Part shown: piece by piece, positions 55,200 through 64,000 of the stretch
Numbering within the stretch: position 1 is the stretch's first letter
Layout: each line of letters begins with the position of its first letter
Assembly: GCF_000183405.1 (NCBI RefSeq)
Contig: NC_014758.1
Coordinates: forward strand, 992,001-1,056,000
Length of the DNA: 64,000 nucleotides
From: Calditerrivibrio nitroreducens DSM 19672
GTDB taxonomy: Bacteria > Chrysiogenota > Deferribacteres > Deferribacterales > Calditerrivibrionaceae
Direction: 5' to 3'
Made by a program: the position numbers and the translations under genes
The notes under the pieces: generated by a model
What the model was told of the DNA's origin: nothing
Database searches by the model: none
Seen by the model: only the letters and a program-made list of their open reading frames with translations

Positions 55200-55966
55200 T
55201 ATAGTCCCAATATATTGTATCCGCTATCAACGTACAAGATATCCCCGGTAACCCCACTACCTAAATCACTACATAAAAATAGAGCAGCCTTTGCTACATC
55301 TTCCTGAGTTACATTCTTTTTCAAAGGAGCTTTTTCTTCTATTTGGGAGAGAATAGATTTAAAGCCAGAAATTCCACTTGCGGCTAATGTCTTTATAGGA
55401 CCAGCAGATATAGCATTTACCCTTACCCCTTTTGGTCCAAGATCATTAGCAAGGTATCTTACGGAAGATTCAAGAGCAGCTTTTGCCACCCCCATCACAT
55501 TATAGTTTTGTACTACTTTTACAGAGCCATAATAAGTCATTGTAACAATGGATGCATTATCGCTTAATATCTCCTCATAAGCCTTACATATTGCAACGAG
55601 AGAATATGCACTTATATCAAGAGCTATTTTAAATCCTTCCCTTGGGGTATCCACAAATCTGCCCTTCAAGGCTTCTGCAGGTGCATAAGCAACTGAATGA
55701 ACAATTATATCCACTTTTCCAAAGAGTTCTTTTGCTTTTTGGGCGGAAGACAAGATATCTTCATCTTTTGAAACATCACACTGGATGCAGAATTTACCCC
55801 CAAGTTCTTCTGAAATGGGCTCCACTCTTTTTTTCAACGCTTCACCGGCATAGGTAAAGCCTAAATTGGCACCGTTTTCTTTGAAGAGTTTAGAAATGGC
55901 ATAGGCTATAGATTTGTCATTTGCAACACCAAAAATTACAGCATTTTTTCCTTCTAAAAGTCTCAT
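55199..55966 (-). CDS. fabI: enoyl-[acyl-carrier-protein] reductase (NADH)
   Basis: A 255-residue SDR enzyme with the FabI-type cofactor loop IFGVANDKSIAYAI. MTYYGS, then the catalytic Y-x6-K (YNVMGVAK, about residues 156-163), and SAGPIKTLAASGI are present. It reduces the enoyl-ACP in each fatty-acid cycle and is the type inhibited by triclosan. AGGAGGT precedes the ATG. It lies 8 bases after radA. Confidence 0.95.
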   Translation of the reverse strand: MRLLEGKNAVIFGVANDKSIAYAISKLFKENGANLGFTYAGEALKKRVEPISEELGGKFCIQCDVSKDEDILSSAQKAKELFGKVDIIVHSVAYAPAEALKGRFVDTPREGFKIALDISAYSLVAICKAYEEILSDNASIVTMTYYGSVKVVQNYNVMGVAKAALESSVRYLANDLGPKGVRVNAISAGPIKTLAASGISGFKSILSQIEEKAPLKKNVTQEDVAKAALFLCSDLGSGVTGDILYVDSGYNILGL

Positions 55967-55974
55967 CTTACCTC

Positions 55975-57303
55975 CTAAAGGTATTTTATTAGATCTAAGA
56001 TGTTGTTTATACTATAAAAGTTTAAATCTTTCTCATCGAGTTTTCCAGGTGCAAATATGTTTTTAATGTTTAGTTTTAAAGCTTCATTTATACGATTTTT
56101 TAGATTTGATACCTGCCTAACTTCTCCAGTAAGGCTTACTTCGCCTATGAAGATGGAGGATTCTGGTAAAGGGGTATTTTTAAAAGCTGAAATAAGTGAA
56201 GCTGATATGGCAAGGTCTGCGGCGGGTTCATTTATCTTTAGCCCTCCGGCAATACTCAAATAGATATCGTGATTTGAAATGTTTAAACCGCCTCGTTTTT
56301 CTAAAATTGCTGCAATCATATTCAGTCTATTTAGATCGAAACCGTTTGCTATCCTTTTGGAAAAATTAAAAAATGTTGGGGTTACCAGAGATTCTACCTC
56401 CACAAGAAAAAATCTCGTCCCCTCCATTATACTGGTGAGAGCTCTACCAGAGAAGTTTGAACTGGATATGAGAAGCTCTTTATAGGAAATTTCTTTCAAT
56501 CCTTTATCAGACATCTCAAAAAATCCTACTTCGTTTGTGGGGCCAAATCTATTCTTTACTGAACGTAATATTCTAATGCCTCTATTATAATCACCTTCAA
56601 AGTACAATACTGTATCCACGAGATGTTCCAGCACTTTGGGACCGGCAATACTTCCCTCTTTTGTTACCTGACCTATTATAAATATTGTTGTACCAATAGA
56701 TTTAGCAATCTCCACAAGGTTGTGTGTTATATGTTTTATCTGACTTACCGTTCCAGCGGCTGAAGATATCTCTTCTGAATAAAATGTTTGGATGGAATCA
56801 ATTATTGCATAGTCATAAAAATTAGACTTTAATATCTCCTGAATATTTTCAAAACTGTTAGTGGAAACGATATCCAATTCGATATTACCAATTCCCAATC
56901 TGTCTGCTCTTATCTTTATCTGGGAATAGGATTCTTCACCAGAAAAATATATTACTTTCTTTTTTTCGTTGGTCAGTATGGCTGAAATCTGAAGCATTAT
57001 GGTGGATTTACCAATACCAGGTTCACCACCTATGAGGATGACAGATCCTTTAACTAGTCCACCACCTAAAACCTGATCAAATTCTTTTATCCCTGTAATA
57101 AATCTATCCACTTCTATCCCACTTATGGATGAGAGTTTTTTTATTGATATATTTTTGGGTGTTGATTGATTTTTATCTTCTTTTTTATCGATAATCTCCT
57201 CAGTGAAACTATTCCAGCTTCCACATTCTGGACATTTTCCCACCCATTTGGGGGATATAGCACCACATTGGTTGCAAACAAAATGGCTTTTAATCTTCGG
57301 CAT
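55975..57303 (-). CDS. radA: DNA repair protein RadA/Sms
   Basis: A 442-residue RadA with a Cys4 zinc finger (CNQCG, CPECGSW), Walker [12 protein letters not shown] near residue 91, the RadA motif [11 protein letters not shown] near 250 and a Lon-like C-terminal domain ([16 protein letters not shown]). It promotes branch migration in recombination. GAGGAAAGGG precedes the ATG, which overlaps the end of ruvB by 14 bases, so two branch-migration factors are coupled. Confidence 0.96.
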   Translation of the reverse strand: MPKIKSHFVCNQCGAISPKWVGKCPECGSWNSFTEEIIDKKEDKNQSTPKNISIKKLSSISGIEVDRFITGIKEFDQVLGGGLVKGSVILIGGEPGIGKSTIMLQISAILTNEKKKVIYFSGEESYSQIKIRADRLGIGNIELDIVSTNSFENIQEILKSNFYDYAIIDSIQTFYSEEISSAAGTVSQIKHITHNLVEIAKSIGTTIFIIGQVTKEGSIAGPKVLEHLVDTVLYFEGDYNRGIRILRSVKNRFGPTNEVGFFEMSDKGLKEISYKELLISSSNFSGRALTSIMEGTRFFLVEVESLVTPTFFNFSKRIANGFDLNRLNMIAAILEKRGGLNISNHDIYLSIAGGLKINEPAADLAISASLISAFKNTPLPESSIFIGEVSLTGEVRQVSNLKNRINEALKLNIKNIFAPGKLDEKDLNFYSINNILDLIKYL

Positions 57304-58333
57304 CCCTTTCCTCTAAAAAGTCGGTTATCTCAAGTGCCTTAGGATAATACTTTATTCTTAAGTGTTCATAAGCTAGCTTTGTAGCAATTCTCCCTCGGGG
57401 TGTTTTTTTGATAAACCCTCTAAATATCAGATAGGGCTCTGTTACATCTTCCAATGTATCTCTTTCTTCTGATAAGGTAGCAGATAGCGTATCAAGACCA
57501 ACTGGCCCACCATCATATTTTTCGATAATTGTATTTAAGTATGCTCTATCAGCTTTATCAAGACCTTGTTCATCTATCTCAAGCCTTTCAAGCCCCAATT
57601 TGGCGATATCTATGCTTATATATCCATTATTCATCACCTGCGCAAAGTCCCTTACTCTTCGTAGAATCCTATGGGCTATCCTTGGCGTTCCTCTACTTCT
57701 TTTGGCTATCTCCACTGCCGCAGACTCATCTATTGTGCAGTTTAAAATCGTCGAACCACGTTTTATTATAGAAATTAATTCCTCTTCAGAGTAAAAATCC
57801 AACTTAAAAACCATTCCAAAACGATCCCTCAAAGGTGAAGTAAGTAGTCCAATTCTTGTGGTGGCCCCCACAAGGGTAAACTTTGGTAGATCTATCTTTA
57901 TCGTTCTGGCTGATGGTCCCTGACCTATAACTATATCCAATTGGAAATCCTCCATTGCTGGGTATAGAATCTCCTCAACGCTTGAGTGTAATCGATGGAT
58001 TTCATCAATGAAAAGAACGTCCCCTTCCGATAGATTGGTTAGGATTGCCGCCAGATCCCCAGGCTTTTCTATTACAGGACCACTGGTGGATTTGATATTA
58101 ACATTCATCTCATTGGATATAATATTTGCGAGGGTGGTTTTACCAAGCCCAGGTGGTCCGTAAAACAAAGTGTGATCTAAAGGTTCATTTCTGAGCTTGG
58201 CTGCTTCTACAAATATTTTTAGATTTTCTATGATCTTCTTCTGCCCTACATACTCAGAAAATCTTTTGGGTCTAATATGATTATTTATTACATCTTCGCC
58301 AAGTTTTTCTTTTGAAAAAATATCATTATTCAT
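57290..58333 (-). CDS. ruvB: Holliday junction branch migration helicase RuvB
   Basis: A 347-residue RuvB with [12 protein letters not shown], Walker [12 protein letters not shown] near residue 62, Walker [10 protein letters not shown], sensor 1 [18 protein letters not shown] and a C-terminal winged helix ([15 protein letters not shown]). It drives branch migration with RuvA, whose gene is not in this window. It is first in the ruvB-radA-fabI unit. Confidence 0.97.
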   Translation of the reverse strand: MNNDIFSKEKLGEDVINNHIRPKRFSEYVGQKKIIENLKIFVEAAKLRNEPLDHTLFYGPPGLGKTTLANIISNEMNVNIKSTSGPVIEKPGDLAAILTNLSEGDVLFIDEIHRLHSSVEEILYPAMEDFQLDIVIGQGPSARTIKIDLPKFTLVGATTRIGLLTSPLRDRFGMVFKLDFYSEEELISIIKRGSTILNCTIDESAAVEIAKRSRGTPRIAHRILRRVRDFAQVMNNGYISIDIAKLGLERLEIDEQGLDKADRAYLNTIIEKYDGGPVGLDTLSATLSEERDTLEDVTEPYLIFRGFIKKTPRGRIATKLAYEHLRIKYYPKALEITDFLEERDAED

Positions 58334-58433
58334 GTTTCAATTATTACCGATTTTCGTAAAAAAATCAACATACTTTAAAATTTCAAAAAATAAAATAGTT
58401 GAAAAATAGTTAAAAATGTATTAAAGAGAAACG

Positions 58434-59729
58434 ATGGTGCGTATAAAGACAAGTTTTGAAATTTTAAATGATTTGTTGGGTAGAGGATATTTTGGTGTTA
58501 TTTATGTTGAGCAGAATTTCCCTTTACCTTTCAAAAATAAGGGTGTTGGTAAGCAGATAGATGTAAAAACATCTGTGGAGCTACTGCTGTCTGCTGCTGT
58601 GGTAGGTAATAACGTAGTTGGTATATATCACACAAGCATATCACCCAGATCGAATGTGGAATTGAGAGGTGGGGCTATTTTTATCTCCACTATTTTGCCT
58701 ATAGATCCAATGGTTCCGGTAGTATTCTGTCGAAGTATCTCTGATATATTTGAAAGGTTTAATATTGCATTAAAAGTTTCAGAAGAGTTTAAAATACCTG
58801 TTATGTTATGCATCAACGAAAATGCGATGCAAAATTTTTATGAAGTTGAATCTATTGAACTATCCACAGAAAGGCTGTCTGCCACAATTACACCCGATAC
58901 TTTTAAAAAGATAAACACTAATCACACCCTCTCTCAGTACAATAAAATATACGAATATCTTGAGAAAAAGTTTGGTGATATATTTGAAGGGGAAGGTTTG
59001 CTATCATATGGAGATAGTAATGGAAAATTTCTCAAGTTTTATGTGCCTTTGACTATAGATTCCATCATCAAAGAGAGATCTATTAAAATTGATAGGAGAG
59101 ATCTCCATTTCTGGGAGAGTATAACAAAGCATAGAGATATCACTTTGGATTTATTTGACATTTCAGGAGAAAATCAGAAAATAATAAAAAATTATTTCTG
59201 TCCGGGATGCCCTTTTTTGCTAATTAAAAAGAATATCGGTTTTGATAATAAGATCCTGATTACTGACATAAATTGTCCCACGATAAGAAGAGTTTTTGGG
59301 TTTAAAAATAGCAGTATAGATAATTTAATTGGATTTACTTTAAATAAACCTTCTTCAAATATTCTGTTTATAGGTAATTTATCAAACCTAAAATACAGTA
59401 TGATAGATTATTTGAAAAATTTCGAATATCTCTTTCTCAATGACGGTTTAAAAAATAGCTTTGGTCTACCTTTAATTTCCAAACCATATAGGTTTAAAGA
59501 GAAAAATGCTGTATTACCTTATAGTTGCGAAAATATCCCCAGAAATTCAGTTTTAAAAGTCAATCCAAAAAAATGTGTTTGTATAAGAAAAAATGAAAAA
59601 TTACATTGTGTTGAGGGGTCTTATTGCCCTGCGTTGTTTGAAAATAATGGAACGATTTCTGTAAACGAAAATCTCTGTGTTGGTTGTAAATTATGTGAAT
59701 TATCCTGCCCTTACGGAGCCGTAAAATGA
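58434..59729 (+). CDS. divergent, shortened IorA-like protein (indolepyruvate:ferredoxin oxidoreductase alpha family)
   Basis: A 431-residue protein. The C-terminus clearly resembles IorA: YCPALFENNGTISVNENLC and then a full 4Fe-4S motif CVGCKLCELSCPYGA (about 415-429). CPGCPF near residue 255 matches the IorA CPGCPH. The N-terminal part (about 45-150) resembles a pyruvate-oxidoreductase-type domain. IorA is usually 570-640 residues; here the pieces are short, the first Fe-S motif is altered (CVC instead of CxxCxxC) and no thiamine-diphosphate GD...N motif is evident. It may have lost the oxidoreductase reaction. The next gene overlaps as ATGA. Confidence 0.6.
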   Translation: MVRIKTSFEILNDLLGRGYFGVIYVEQNFPLPFKNKGVGKQIDVKTSVELLLSAAVVGNNVVGIYHTSISPRSNVELRGGAIFISTILPIDPMVPVVFCRSISDIFERFNIALKVSEEFKIPVMLCINENAMQNFYEVESIELSTERLSATITPDTFKKINTNHTLSQYNKIYEYLEKKFGDIFEGEGLLSYGDSNGKFLKFYVPLTIDSIIKERSIKIDRRDLHFWESITKHRDITLDLFDISGENQKIIKNYFCPGCPFLLIKKNIGFDNKILITDINCPTIRRVFGFKNSSIDNLIGFTLNKPSSNILFIGNLSNLKYSMIDYLKNFEYLFLNDGLKNSFGLPLISKPYRFKEKNAVLPYSCENIPRNSVLKVNPKKCVCIRKNEKLHCVEGSYCPALFENNGTISVNENLCVGCKLCELSCPYGAVK

Positions 59730-60127
59730 ATTATAAGGTATTTATCATTGGTCAAAATAGGGAATTGATAAATCTCATTATGAAGCTTTTTTTGATAACT
59801 GCTAAAGAAGCAGATTATGCGGTAAAAGTGGAAAGTTCCCTTCCGGAAAATCTTTTTGAACCTATTTATTATATAGTATATTTAAAAGGAAGTGAAAAAA
59901 ATTCCTTTAAAGAGATTGTTTTGGATTTAGATGATATGTCTGCGATTGAAAATAAAGATTTTTCACCGTCAAAGCTTATGATAAATAGAGATAAAAATGC
60001 TTTACATTACTGGTACATCTTTGGTAACCTATTTAGATCCATAGAAGATTTAAACCCTGCTTACGTCACAGGGTATCTTCTGGAGCAGAAAAAAGAATTA
60101 GAGCTGAAATACTTTAGATCAGCCTAA
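59726..60127 (+). CDS. small protein, possible IorB-like partner
   Basis: A 133-residue protein I do not firmly recognise. It starts with a strand-helix pattern (NYKVFIIGQNRELINLIMKLFLI) where IorB has its G-x-GG-x-G loop, but those glycines are missing. No cysteines or membrane segment are seen. The ATGA overlap with the IorA-like gene and the iorA-iorB order seen elsewhere suggest it is a shrunken gamma-domain partner; IorB is normally about 190 residues. This is inference from context. Its 3' end overlaps the convergent AMMECR1 gene by 4 bases. Confidence 0.4.
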   Translation: MNYKVFIIGQNRELINLIMKLFLITAKEADYAVKVESSLPENLFEPIYYIVYLKGSEKNSFKEIVLDLDDMSAIENKDFSPSKLMINRDKNALHYWYIFGNLFRSIEDLNPAYVTGYLLEQKKELELKYFRSA

Positions 60128-60708
60128 ATATCCATTTCACTAAAAACTATCGCACTGAATTTATATAGTTCTATTTTATCTTTTTTCCAGATATCTGGTG
60201 GTAATCCAGCTTTCATGCATGTATAGGATATAAATTGATTTTTATCCCATCCATGTTCGGTGGCCACCTGCGGTAGCAAGACCCCCGAATAGAATCCCTT
60301 TCTAACGTATAAACCGTCTCTGCCAATTACTATATCTTCAAAATTTTCCAATCTTTCCATAGGGGTGAGAACGGAAATCTCAATTTCGATATCTTTTAAT
60401 TCATCTTTTTCAAGGGGTGAAAATCTTGGATCATGAAATGCAGCCTGAATTGCCATATCAGAAACAACTTCGTAAAGCTTTTTATCATTTCTAAATGTTC
60501 CTATACAACCCCTTAATTCACCAAATTTGTGTAGTGTAACAAAGCAGCCACATTTTATTGAAATCTCATTATAAAGACAACCATCTAATTTGTTCTTAAG
60601 ATCATCAAGCATCTTTAGTGTGTTTTCTTTTTTATCAAAACTGTTTTCCAATATTGTTCTGGCAATAGATAGTAGAATCTTTTTTGCTTCTGAAGACAAA
60701 TTGTACAT
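60124..60708 (-). CDS. amrA: AMMECR1 / AmrA protein
   Basis: A 194-residue AMMECR1-domain protein with the hallmark LRGCIGTF near residue 69, HDPRFSPLEKDEL and LLPQVATEHGWD near 148. In bacteria it is AmrA of the AmmeMemoRadiSam group with AmrB (Memo-like) and the radical SAM protein AmrS; neither partner is in this window and the reaction is not settled. It has its own promoter and no co-directional neighbour. Confidence 0.92.
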   Translation of the reverse strand: MYNLSSEAKKILLSIARTILENSFDKKENTLKMLDDLKNKLDGCLYNEISIKCGCFVTLHKFGELRGCIGTFRNDKKLYEVVSDMAIQAAFHDPRFSPLEKDELKDIEIEISVLTPMERLENFEDIVIGRDGLYVRKGFYSGVLLPQVATEHGWDKNQFISYTCMKAGLPPDIWKKDKIELYKFSAIVFSEMDI

Positions 60709-60729
60709 ATTCTACCCCCTTTTAATGTT

Positions 60730-60758
60730 ATTATACATTGACACTATTGAAATGACAA
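60730..60758 (-). promoter_or_regulatory. promoter of amrA
   Basis: On the minus strand TTGTCA (60758-60753), 17 bases, TATAAT (60735-60730). On the plus strand TTGACA-N17-TTAAAT (60738-60766) overlaps it and could read toward the helicase gene. Confidence 0.65.
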
Positions 60759-60867
60759 TATTAAATTGAAATAGATGAGATGGGTTAAAATTGATTACCA
60801 GGGAATCATAATCAAATTTTTGATTGCTATTTCTGATAAAAAGTGTATATTATATAAGTTTTGACTT

Positions 60868-60882
60868 CGCATAGAATATGCG
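60868..60882 (+). promoter_or_regulatory. small hairpin in the helicase 5' leader
   Basis: CGCATA / TATGCG with a GAA loop lies just upstream of the ribosome site. A candidate promoter TTGCTA-N16-TATATT (60824-60851) would place it in the transcript. The strength of both is uncertain. Confidence 0.3.
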
Positions 60883-60906
60883 TTGCAATAAAGGAGAGAA
60901 ATTATA

Positions 60907-62493
60907 ATGAATGAATTAACAAAATTTAAAGAACTGGGGCTATCTGAAAATGTACTTAAAGCCCTTTCAAAAAAAGGTTTTGAAGAGCCCACACCTATCC
61001 AGGAATTGGTTATACCTAAATTATTACAGGGGGAAAGGGACATTGTAGGACAGGCACAAACAGGTACGGGTAAGACAGCAGCCTTTGGATTGCCTTTAAT
61101 CGAACTGCTTGATGACAAATCACCATTTGTACAGGCGATAGTTTTAACACCCACAAGGGAGCTTGCCCTTCAGGTGGCGGAAGAGATGAATTCTCTAAAA
61201 GGAAAAAAAAGGCTCAATATTGTTCCTATATATGGTGGTCAGTCTATGGAGCTTCAGCTCAGAAGACTTGAAAATAATGCCCATATAGTTGTTGGTACGC
61301 CGGGCAGGGTGATAGATCATATAAACAGAAAGACACTGCGTTTGAATAAATTAAAATTTATGGTTTTGGATGAAGCCGATGAAATGCTAAACATGGGGTT
61401 TATTGAAGATATTGAAGAGATTATAAAACATACAAATGAAGATAAGAGGATGCTTCTCTTTTCCGCAACAATGCCCAAAGAGATTTTGAATATAGCTAAA
61501 AAATATATGAAAGATTATGAGGTTTTAGCTGTAAAAACAAAACAGTTAACCACAGAACTTACAGAGCAGATATATTTTCAGGTTAGAGAAGAGGATAAAT
61601 TTGAAGCCCTTTGTAGAATAAGGGATATGGAAAAAGAGTTTTATGGACTAATTTTCTGTAGAACCAAAGTTGATGTGGATACCGTTTGTAATAGACTCAT
61701 CGATAGGGGGTACAATGCGGAGGCCCTTCATGGGGACATTTCTCAGTATCAGAGGGAGAGGATACTAAAGCGCTTTAAGGCTAAACAGATTAACATGCTT
61801 GTGGCTACGGATGTTGCTGCAAGAGGTATAGATATCAGTGACCTAACACATGTAATAAACTATTCTTTGCCACAAGATCCGGAATCTTATGTACATAGAA
61901 TTGGTAGGACAGGAAGGGCAGGGAAAGAAGGAACCGCTATTACATTTGTGACCCCAGAAGAATACCGTAAGCTGTTGTATATTATGAAAATTGCAAAAGC
62001 TGACATAAAAAAGAAAAAAGTACCCTCTGTTAGTGAAGTTATTCAAGCTAAAAAAGAGAGGATAAAGGATGAAGTTTCAGATATTTTAAGCGATAATATG
62101 TCAAATGACTATTTTGAGCTTGCCAATAAACTTCTTGAAGAATATGATCCTGTAAAAATTGTAGCAGCTCTGCTGAAGATGAATTACAAGGATGATTTTG
62201 AGGCTGGTAGCTATTCTGAAATTTCTGAAGTTTCAAATGTTGATAGAAAAGGTAAGGCAAGACTATTTATTGCAATGGGAAAGCTTGAAAATATGACACC
62301 TAAAAAAATTGTGGACTTTATTGTTGACAAGACTGGTATAAAAGAATCAGATATAAAAGAGGTTAAAGTATTTGATAAATTCTCTTTTATAAGTGTACCT
62401 TATGAAGATGCAACCTATATTGTAAACATATTTAAAAAGCAGAACAGGGGGAAGAGACCTCTTGTGGAGATTGCAAAAGAAGCAAAAAAGTGA
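60907..62493 (+). CDS. DEAD-box RNA helicase with DbpA-type RNA-binding tail
   Basis: A 528-residue helicase with the Q motif FEEPTPIQELVIP, Walker A AQTGTGKTA near residue 53, VLDEADEML (DEAD), SATMP and HRIGRTGRAG. After the core (about 370) comes a linker and a DbpA-type RNA-recognition domain at the C-terminus (about 450-525, LFIAMGKLENMTPKKIVDFI). That puts it in the CsdA/DeaD/DbpA group acting on ribosome assembly or mRNA structure. AAGGAG precedes the ATG. Confidence 0.94.
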   Translation: MNELTKFKELGLSENVLKALSKKGFEEPTPIQELVIPKLLQGERDIVGQAQTGTGKTAAFGLPLIELLDDKSPFVQAIVLTPTRELALQVAEEMNSLKGKKRLNIVPIYGGQSMELQLRRLENNAHIVVGTPGRVIDHINRKTLRLNKLKFMVLDEADEMLNMGFIEDIEEIIKHTNEDKRMLLFSATMPKEILNIAKKYMKDYEVLAVKTKQLTTELTEQIYFQVREEDKFEALCRIRDMEKEFYGLIFCRTKVDVDTVCNRLIDRGYNAEALHGDISQYQRERILKRFKAKQINMLVATDVAARGIDISDLTHVINYSLPQDPESYVHRIGRTGRAGKEGTAITFVTPEEYRKLLYIMKIAKADIKKKKVPSVSEVIQAKKERIKDEVSDILSDNMSNDYFELANKLLEEYDPVKIVAALLKMNYKDDFEAGSYSEISEVSNVDRKGKARLFIAMGKLENMTPKKIVDFIVDKTGIKESDIKEVKVFDKFSFISVPYEDATYIVNIFKKQNRGKRPLVEIAKEAKK

Positions 62494-62514
62494 AGTGATA
62501 GTTTAATTTAAACT

Positions 62515-63195
62515 ATGAAGTTTAAAATAATATTACTCTTTTTAATCATTGCTATATCTTTACCTGCTGAGGTGATCACTTTTATACCTTCAGATAGAAA
62601 AGTGGTCTTTCTCACTTTTGATGCCTGTGAGACCAAAACACCTTCATATTTCGATAAAAAGATACTCGATTTTCTGATCAAAAATAAAATACCTGCTACA
62701 TTTTTCATAAGTGGTAAATTTGCAAACAGAAATAGATCAGCATTATCAGAGATATCAAAATACGATTTTTTTTCAATCCAGAATCACTCTTATGATCACA
62801 ATCTCCACATGGAAACAATGACAGATGGTGATATTGAGATGGATCTGAATAAAACGTCTAAATTGATTGCGGAGATAACCGGGAAGAAACCCAACCTCTT
62901 TAGGTTTCCTGGTGGAAACTATGACAATAGAAGTTTAAAATTAGTGGAAGATTTGGGGTATAAGGTGGTTCACTGGAGTTTTGAGTCTGGAGATCCTGAT
63001 AAAAAAATGACTAATGATCTAATTTTTGAAAAGGTAAAAAAGAATGTAAAAAGTGGGTCTATTATGATTTTTCATATAAATGGAAGAGGCTGGCATACTT
63101 CAGAGGCGTTACCAAGGATAATAAACTATTTAAATAGTGAAGGATACCATCTGGAATTGTTAGAAAATTTTTTAAAAAATGAAAAATTCAATTGA
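62515..63195 (+). CDS. NodB-type polysaccharide deacetylase
   Basis: A 226-residue exported or anchored protein with a hydrophobic N-terminus (about 3-18). The NodB domain has TFDACE near residue 39 (catalytic Asp kept; the usual second Asp replaced by Ala), the metal motif HSYDH near 94 and RFPGGNYD near 131. It probably deacetylates peptidoglycan or another envelope glycan. There is no Shine-Dalgarno site and an AT-rich 8-bp hairpin (62498-62516) reaches into the start codon. Confidence 0.88.
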   Translation: MKFKIILLFLIIAISLPAEVITFIPSDRKVVFLTFDACETKTPSYFDKKILDFLIKNKIPATFFISGKFANRNRSALSEISKYDFFSIQNHSYDHNLHMETMTDGDIEMDLNKTSKLIAEITGKKPNLFRFPGGNYDNRSLKLVEDLGYKVVHWSFESGDPDKKMTNDLIFEKVKKNVKSGSIMIFHINGRGWHTSEALPRIINYLNSEGYHLELLENFLKNEKFN

Positions 63196-63220
63196 AGTTT
63201 TTGAAAATACATTTTATAAT
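63192..63220 (+). promoter_or_regulatory. promoter of the SWIM-domain gene
   Basis: TTGAAG (63192-63197), 17 bases, TATAAT (63215-63220). The -35 box overlaps the stop codon of the deacetylase gene, and AGGAGG follows before the ATG at 63255. Confidence 0.65.
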
Positions 63221-63254
63221 GAAATAAATCAATAATACAAAGGAGGAAAAGCCG

Positions 63255-63800
63255 ATGCAGCTATTTAAATTATCCGAAGATCAACTTAGAAATAGCGCTA
63301 CAACTTTGATTATTCAAAGAGCTGAGAATTATATAGGCAAATTTAACAACTGTAAGATAGAAGGTCCAGTTTTAAAAGGTACAATTAAAGGTAACCACGG
63401 CATATATAACGTTGAGTTAAAAATAGATACAGATCCTATTCAGTATAAGTGCGATTGCGATACCGCAAAAACTTCATTCTGTAAACATGCTGCAGCTCTT
63501 GGCCTTACATATATATATACCCCATGGGTTTTTGAATTAGATCATATCCCGGATAGGACAAAAATATCATCTTTTGAAGAGCTTCAATACTATGTTAAAA
63601 CAGTGAAATTGAAAGATTTGTTAGAAGATTTGAGAGGTTGTTGTATTACCGTAGCCCAACTGTCAGAGTTGCTCGGTATCTCCGCACAGCAGCTTCTGGC
63701 AATTGTTAAAGATGATCAAAGTAATAAACACCATATACTTACCGATCCAATAAAGCTTTCGTGTATGTATCTATTGGAGAAAAGATTGCAATTTAAATAA
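63255..63800 (+). CDS. SWIM zinc-finger protein of unknown function
   Basis: A 181-residue protein. A SWIM motif CDCDTAKTSFCKH (CxC...CxH) lies at about residues 71-83, preceded by the usual beta-hairpin region (VLKGTIKGNHGIYNVELKI). The C-terminal third is helical (LSELLGISAQQLLAIV) without a recognised domain. SWIM domains bind DNA or protein and occur with SNF2 helicases or recombination factors, but none is adjacent. It has its own promoter and terminator. Confidence 0.85.
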   Translation: MQLFKLSEDQLRNSATTLIIQRAENYIGKFNNCKIEGPVLKGTIKGNHGIYNVELKIDTDPIQYKCDCDTAKTSFCKHAAALGLTYIYTPWVFELDHIPDRTKISSFEELQYYVKTVKLKDLLEDLRGCCITVAQLSELLGISAQQLLAIVKDDQSNKHHILTDPIKLSCMYLLEKRLQFK

Positions 63801-63805
63801 TATAT

Positions 63806-63833
63806 AAAGCGGGTATAAAAACCCGCTTTTTTT
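63806..63833 (+). terminator. terminator of the SWIM-domain gene
   Basis: AAAGCGGGT / ACCCGCTTT with a 6-base loop, then a T run. Confidence 0.88.
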
Positions 63834-63877
63834 CTGTGTTTTGCCTTTTATAAAATTAGTATCAAATGGAGGAAAGT

Positions 63878-64000
63878 GTGCCCAAAAGAACAGATATCGA
63901 CAAAATAATGATAATCGGATCAGGGCCGATTGTAATAGGTCAGGCATGTGAATTTGATTATTCTGGTACTCAGGCTCTAAAAGCTTTAAAAGAAGAAGGT
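63878..64000 (+). CDS. carB: carbamoyl-phosphate synthase large chain, N-terminal start
   Basis: The first 41 residues are visible before the window ends: [16 protein letters not shown], then [17 protein letters not shown]. That is the highly conserved CarB N-terminus, leading into the first ATP-grasp half. The GTG start is chosen because GGAGGA precedes it and CarB proteins begin M-P-K-R; an in-frame ATG at 63866 overlaps the ribosome site. With pyrF and pyrE in this window it belongs to pyrimidine and arginine synthesis. Confidence 0.93.
   Translation, partial: MPKRTDIDKIMIIGSGPIVIGQACEFDYSGTQALKALKEEG

Overview
This is AT-rich DNA from a Gram-negative bacterium. That reading rests on an RpoE/RseA/RseB envelope-stress module, two HtrA proteases, FtsEX with an EnvC-like activator, lipoproteins and type-I FabI. 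The gene set (aconitase B, class I fumarase, PhoH-YbeY-CorC-Era, a DHH-CBS-CCA fusion, GT35/GH57 glycogen enzymes, a hemerythrin chemoreceptor, an IorAB-like pair) and the codon style fit a thermophilic anaerobic or nitrate-reducing Deferribacterota such as Calditerrivibrio or Deferribacter. That assignment is inference from memory. The window is nearly all chromosomal core. I saw no insertion sequence, prophage, CRISPR array, rRNA or tRNA.

1-8.3 kb: the end of a TrmA/RumA-type RNA methyltransferase, then rmuC, a HIT-htrA pair, a YdjM-like membrane protein, and on the minus strand an envelope-stress operon in the order sigma, anti-sigma, RseB-like, HtrA. Near-identical sigma-E-type promoter boxes (GAACTT-N16-TC) lie before the sigma gene and before HIT-htrA, so the two units look like one regulon. 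8.3-12.8 kb: a chemoreceptor with a C-terminal hemerythrin, a ComFB-like protein, gpsA, an FmdB zinc ribbon and ilvE.

12.8-20.7 kb (minus strand): a tight operon xerD, DHH-CBS-CCA fusion, phoH, ybeY, dgkA-PAP2 fusion, corC-like, era. 20.8-28.2 kb (plus strand): an overlapping operon with a small unknown protein, ftsE, ftsX, envC-like, ctpA, a yibQ-like deacetylase, tsaD and dusB, joining division-site wall hydrolysis to tRNA modification.

28.3-34.7 kb: a complete trpEGDCFBA operon. It is preceded by a promoter, an 18-residue leader peptide with three consecutive Trp codons, and mutually exclusive hairpins ending in a terminator, which is transcription attenuation readable from the sequence. 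34.8-43.2 kb: proS, an RNA methyltransferase, acnB (with a candidate operator), fumarase, pyrF and pyrE.

43.2-50.4 kb (minus strand): a glycogen operon of alpha-glucan phosphorylase, a nucleotidyltransferase fused to a phosphohexomutase-like half that has lost its catalytic motifs, and a GH57 enzyme. 50.5-58.3 kb: cheW-recG, an LPP20-type lipoprotein, asd, and fabI-radA-ruvB. 58.4-64 kb: a shrunken IorA/IorB-like pair, AMMECR1/AmrA, a DEAD-box helicase with a DbpA-type tail, a NodB-type deacetylase, a SWIM zinc-finger protein and the start of carB. The strongest points for follow-up are the trp attenuator, the sigma-E-type regulon and the IorAB-like pair.
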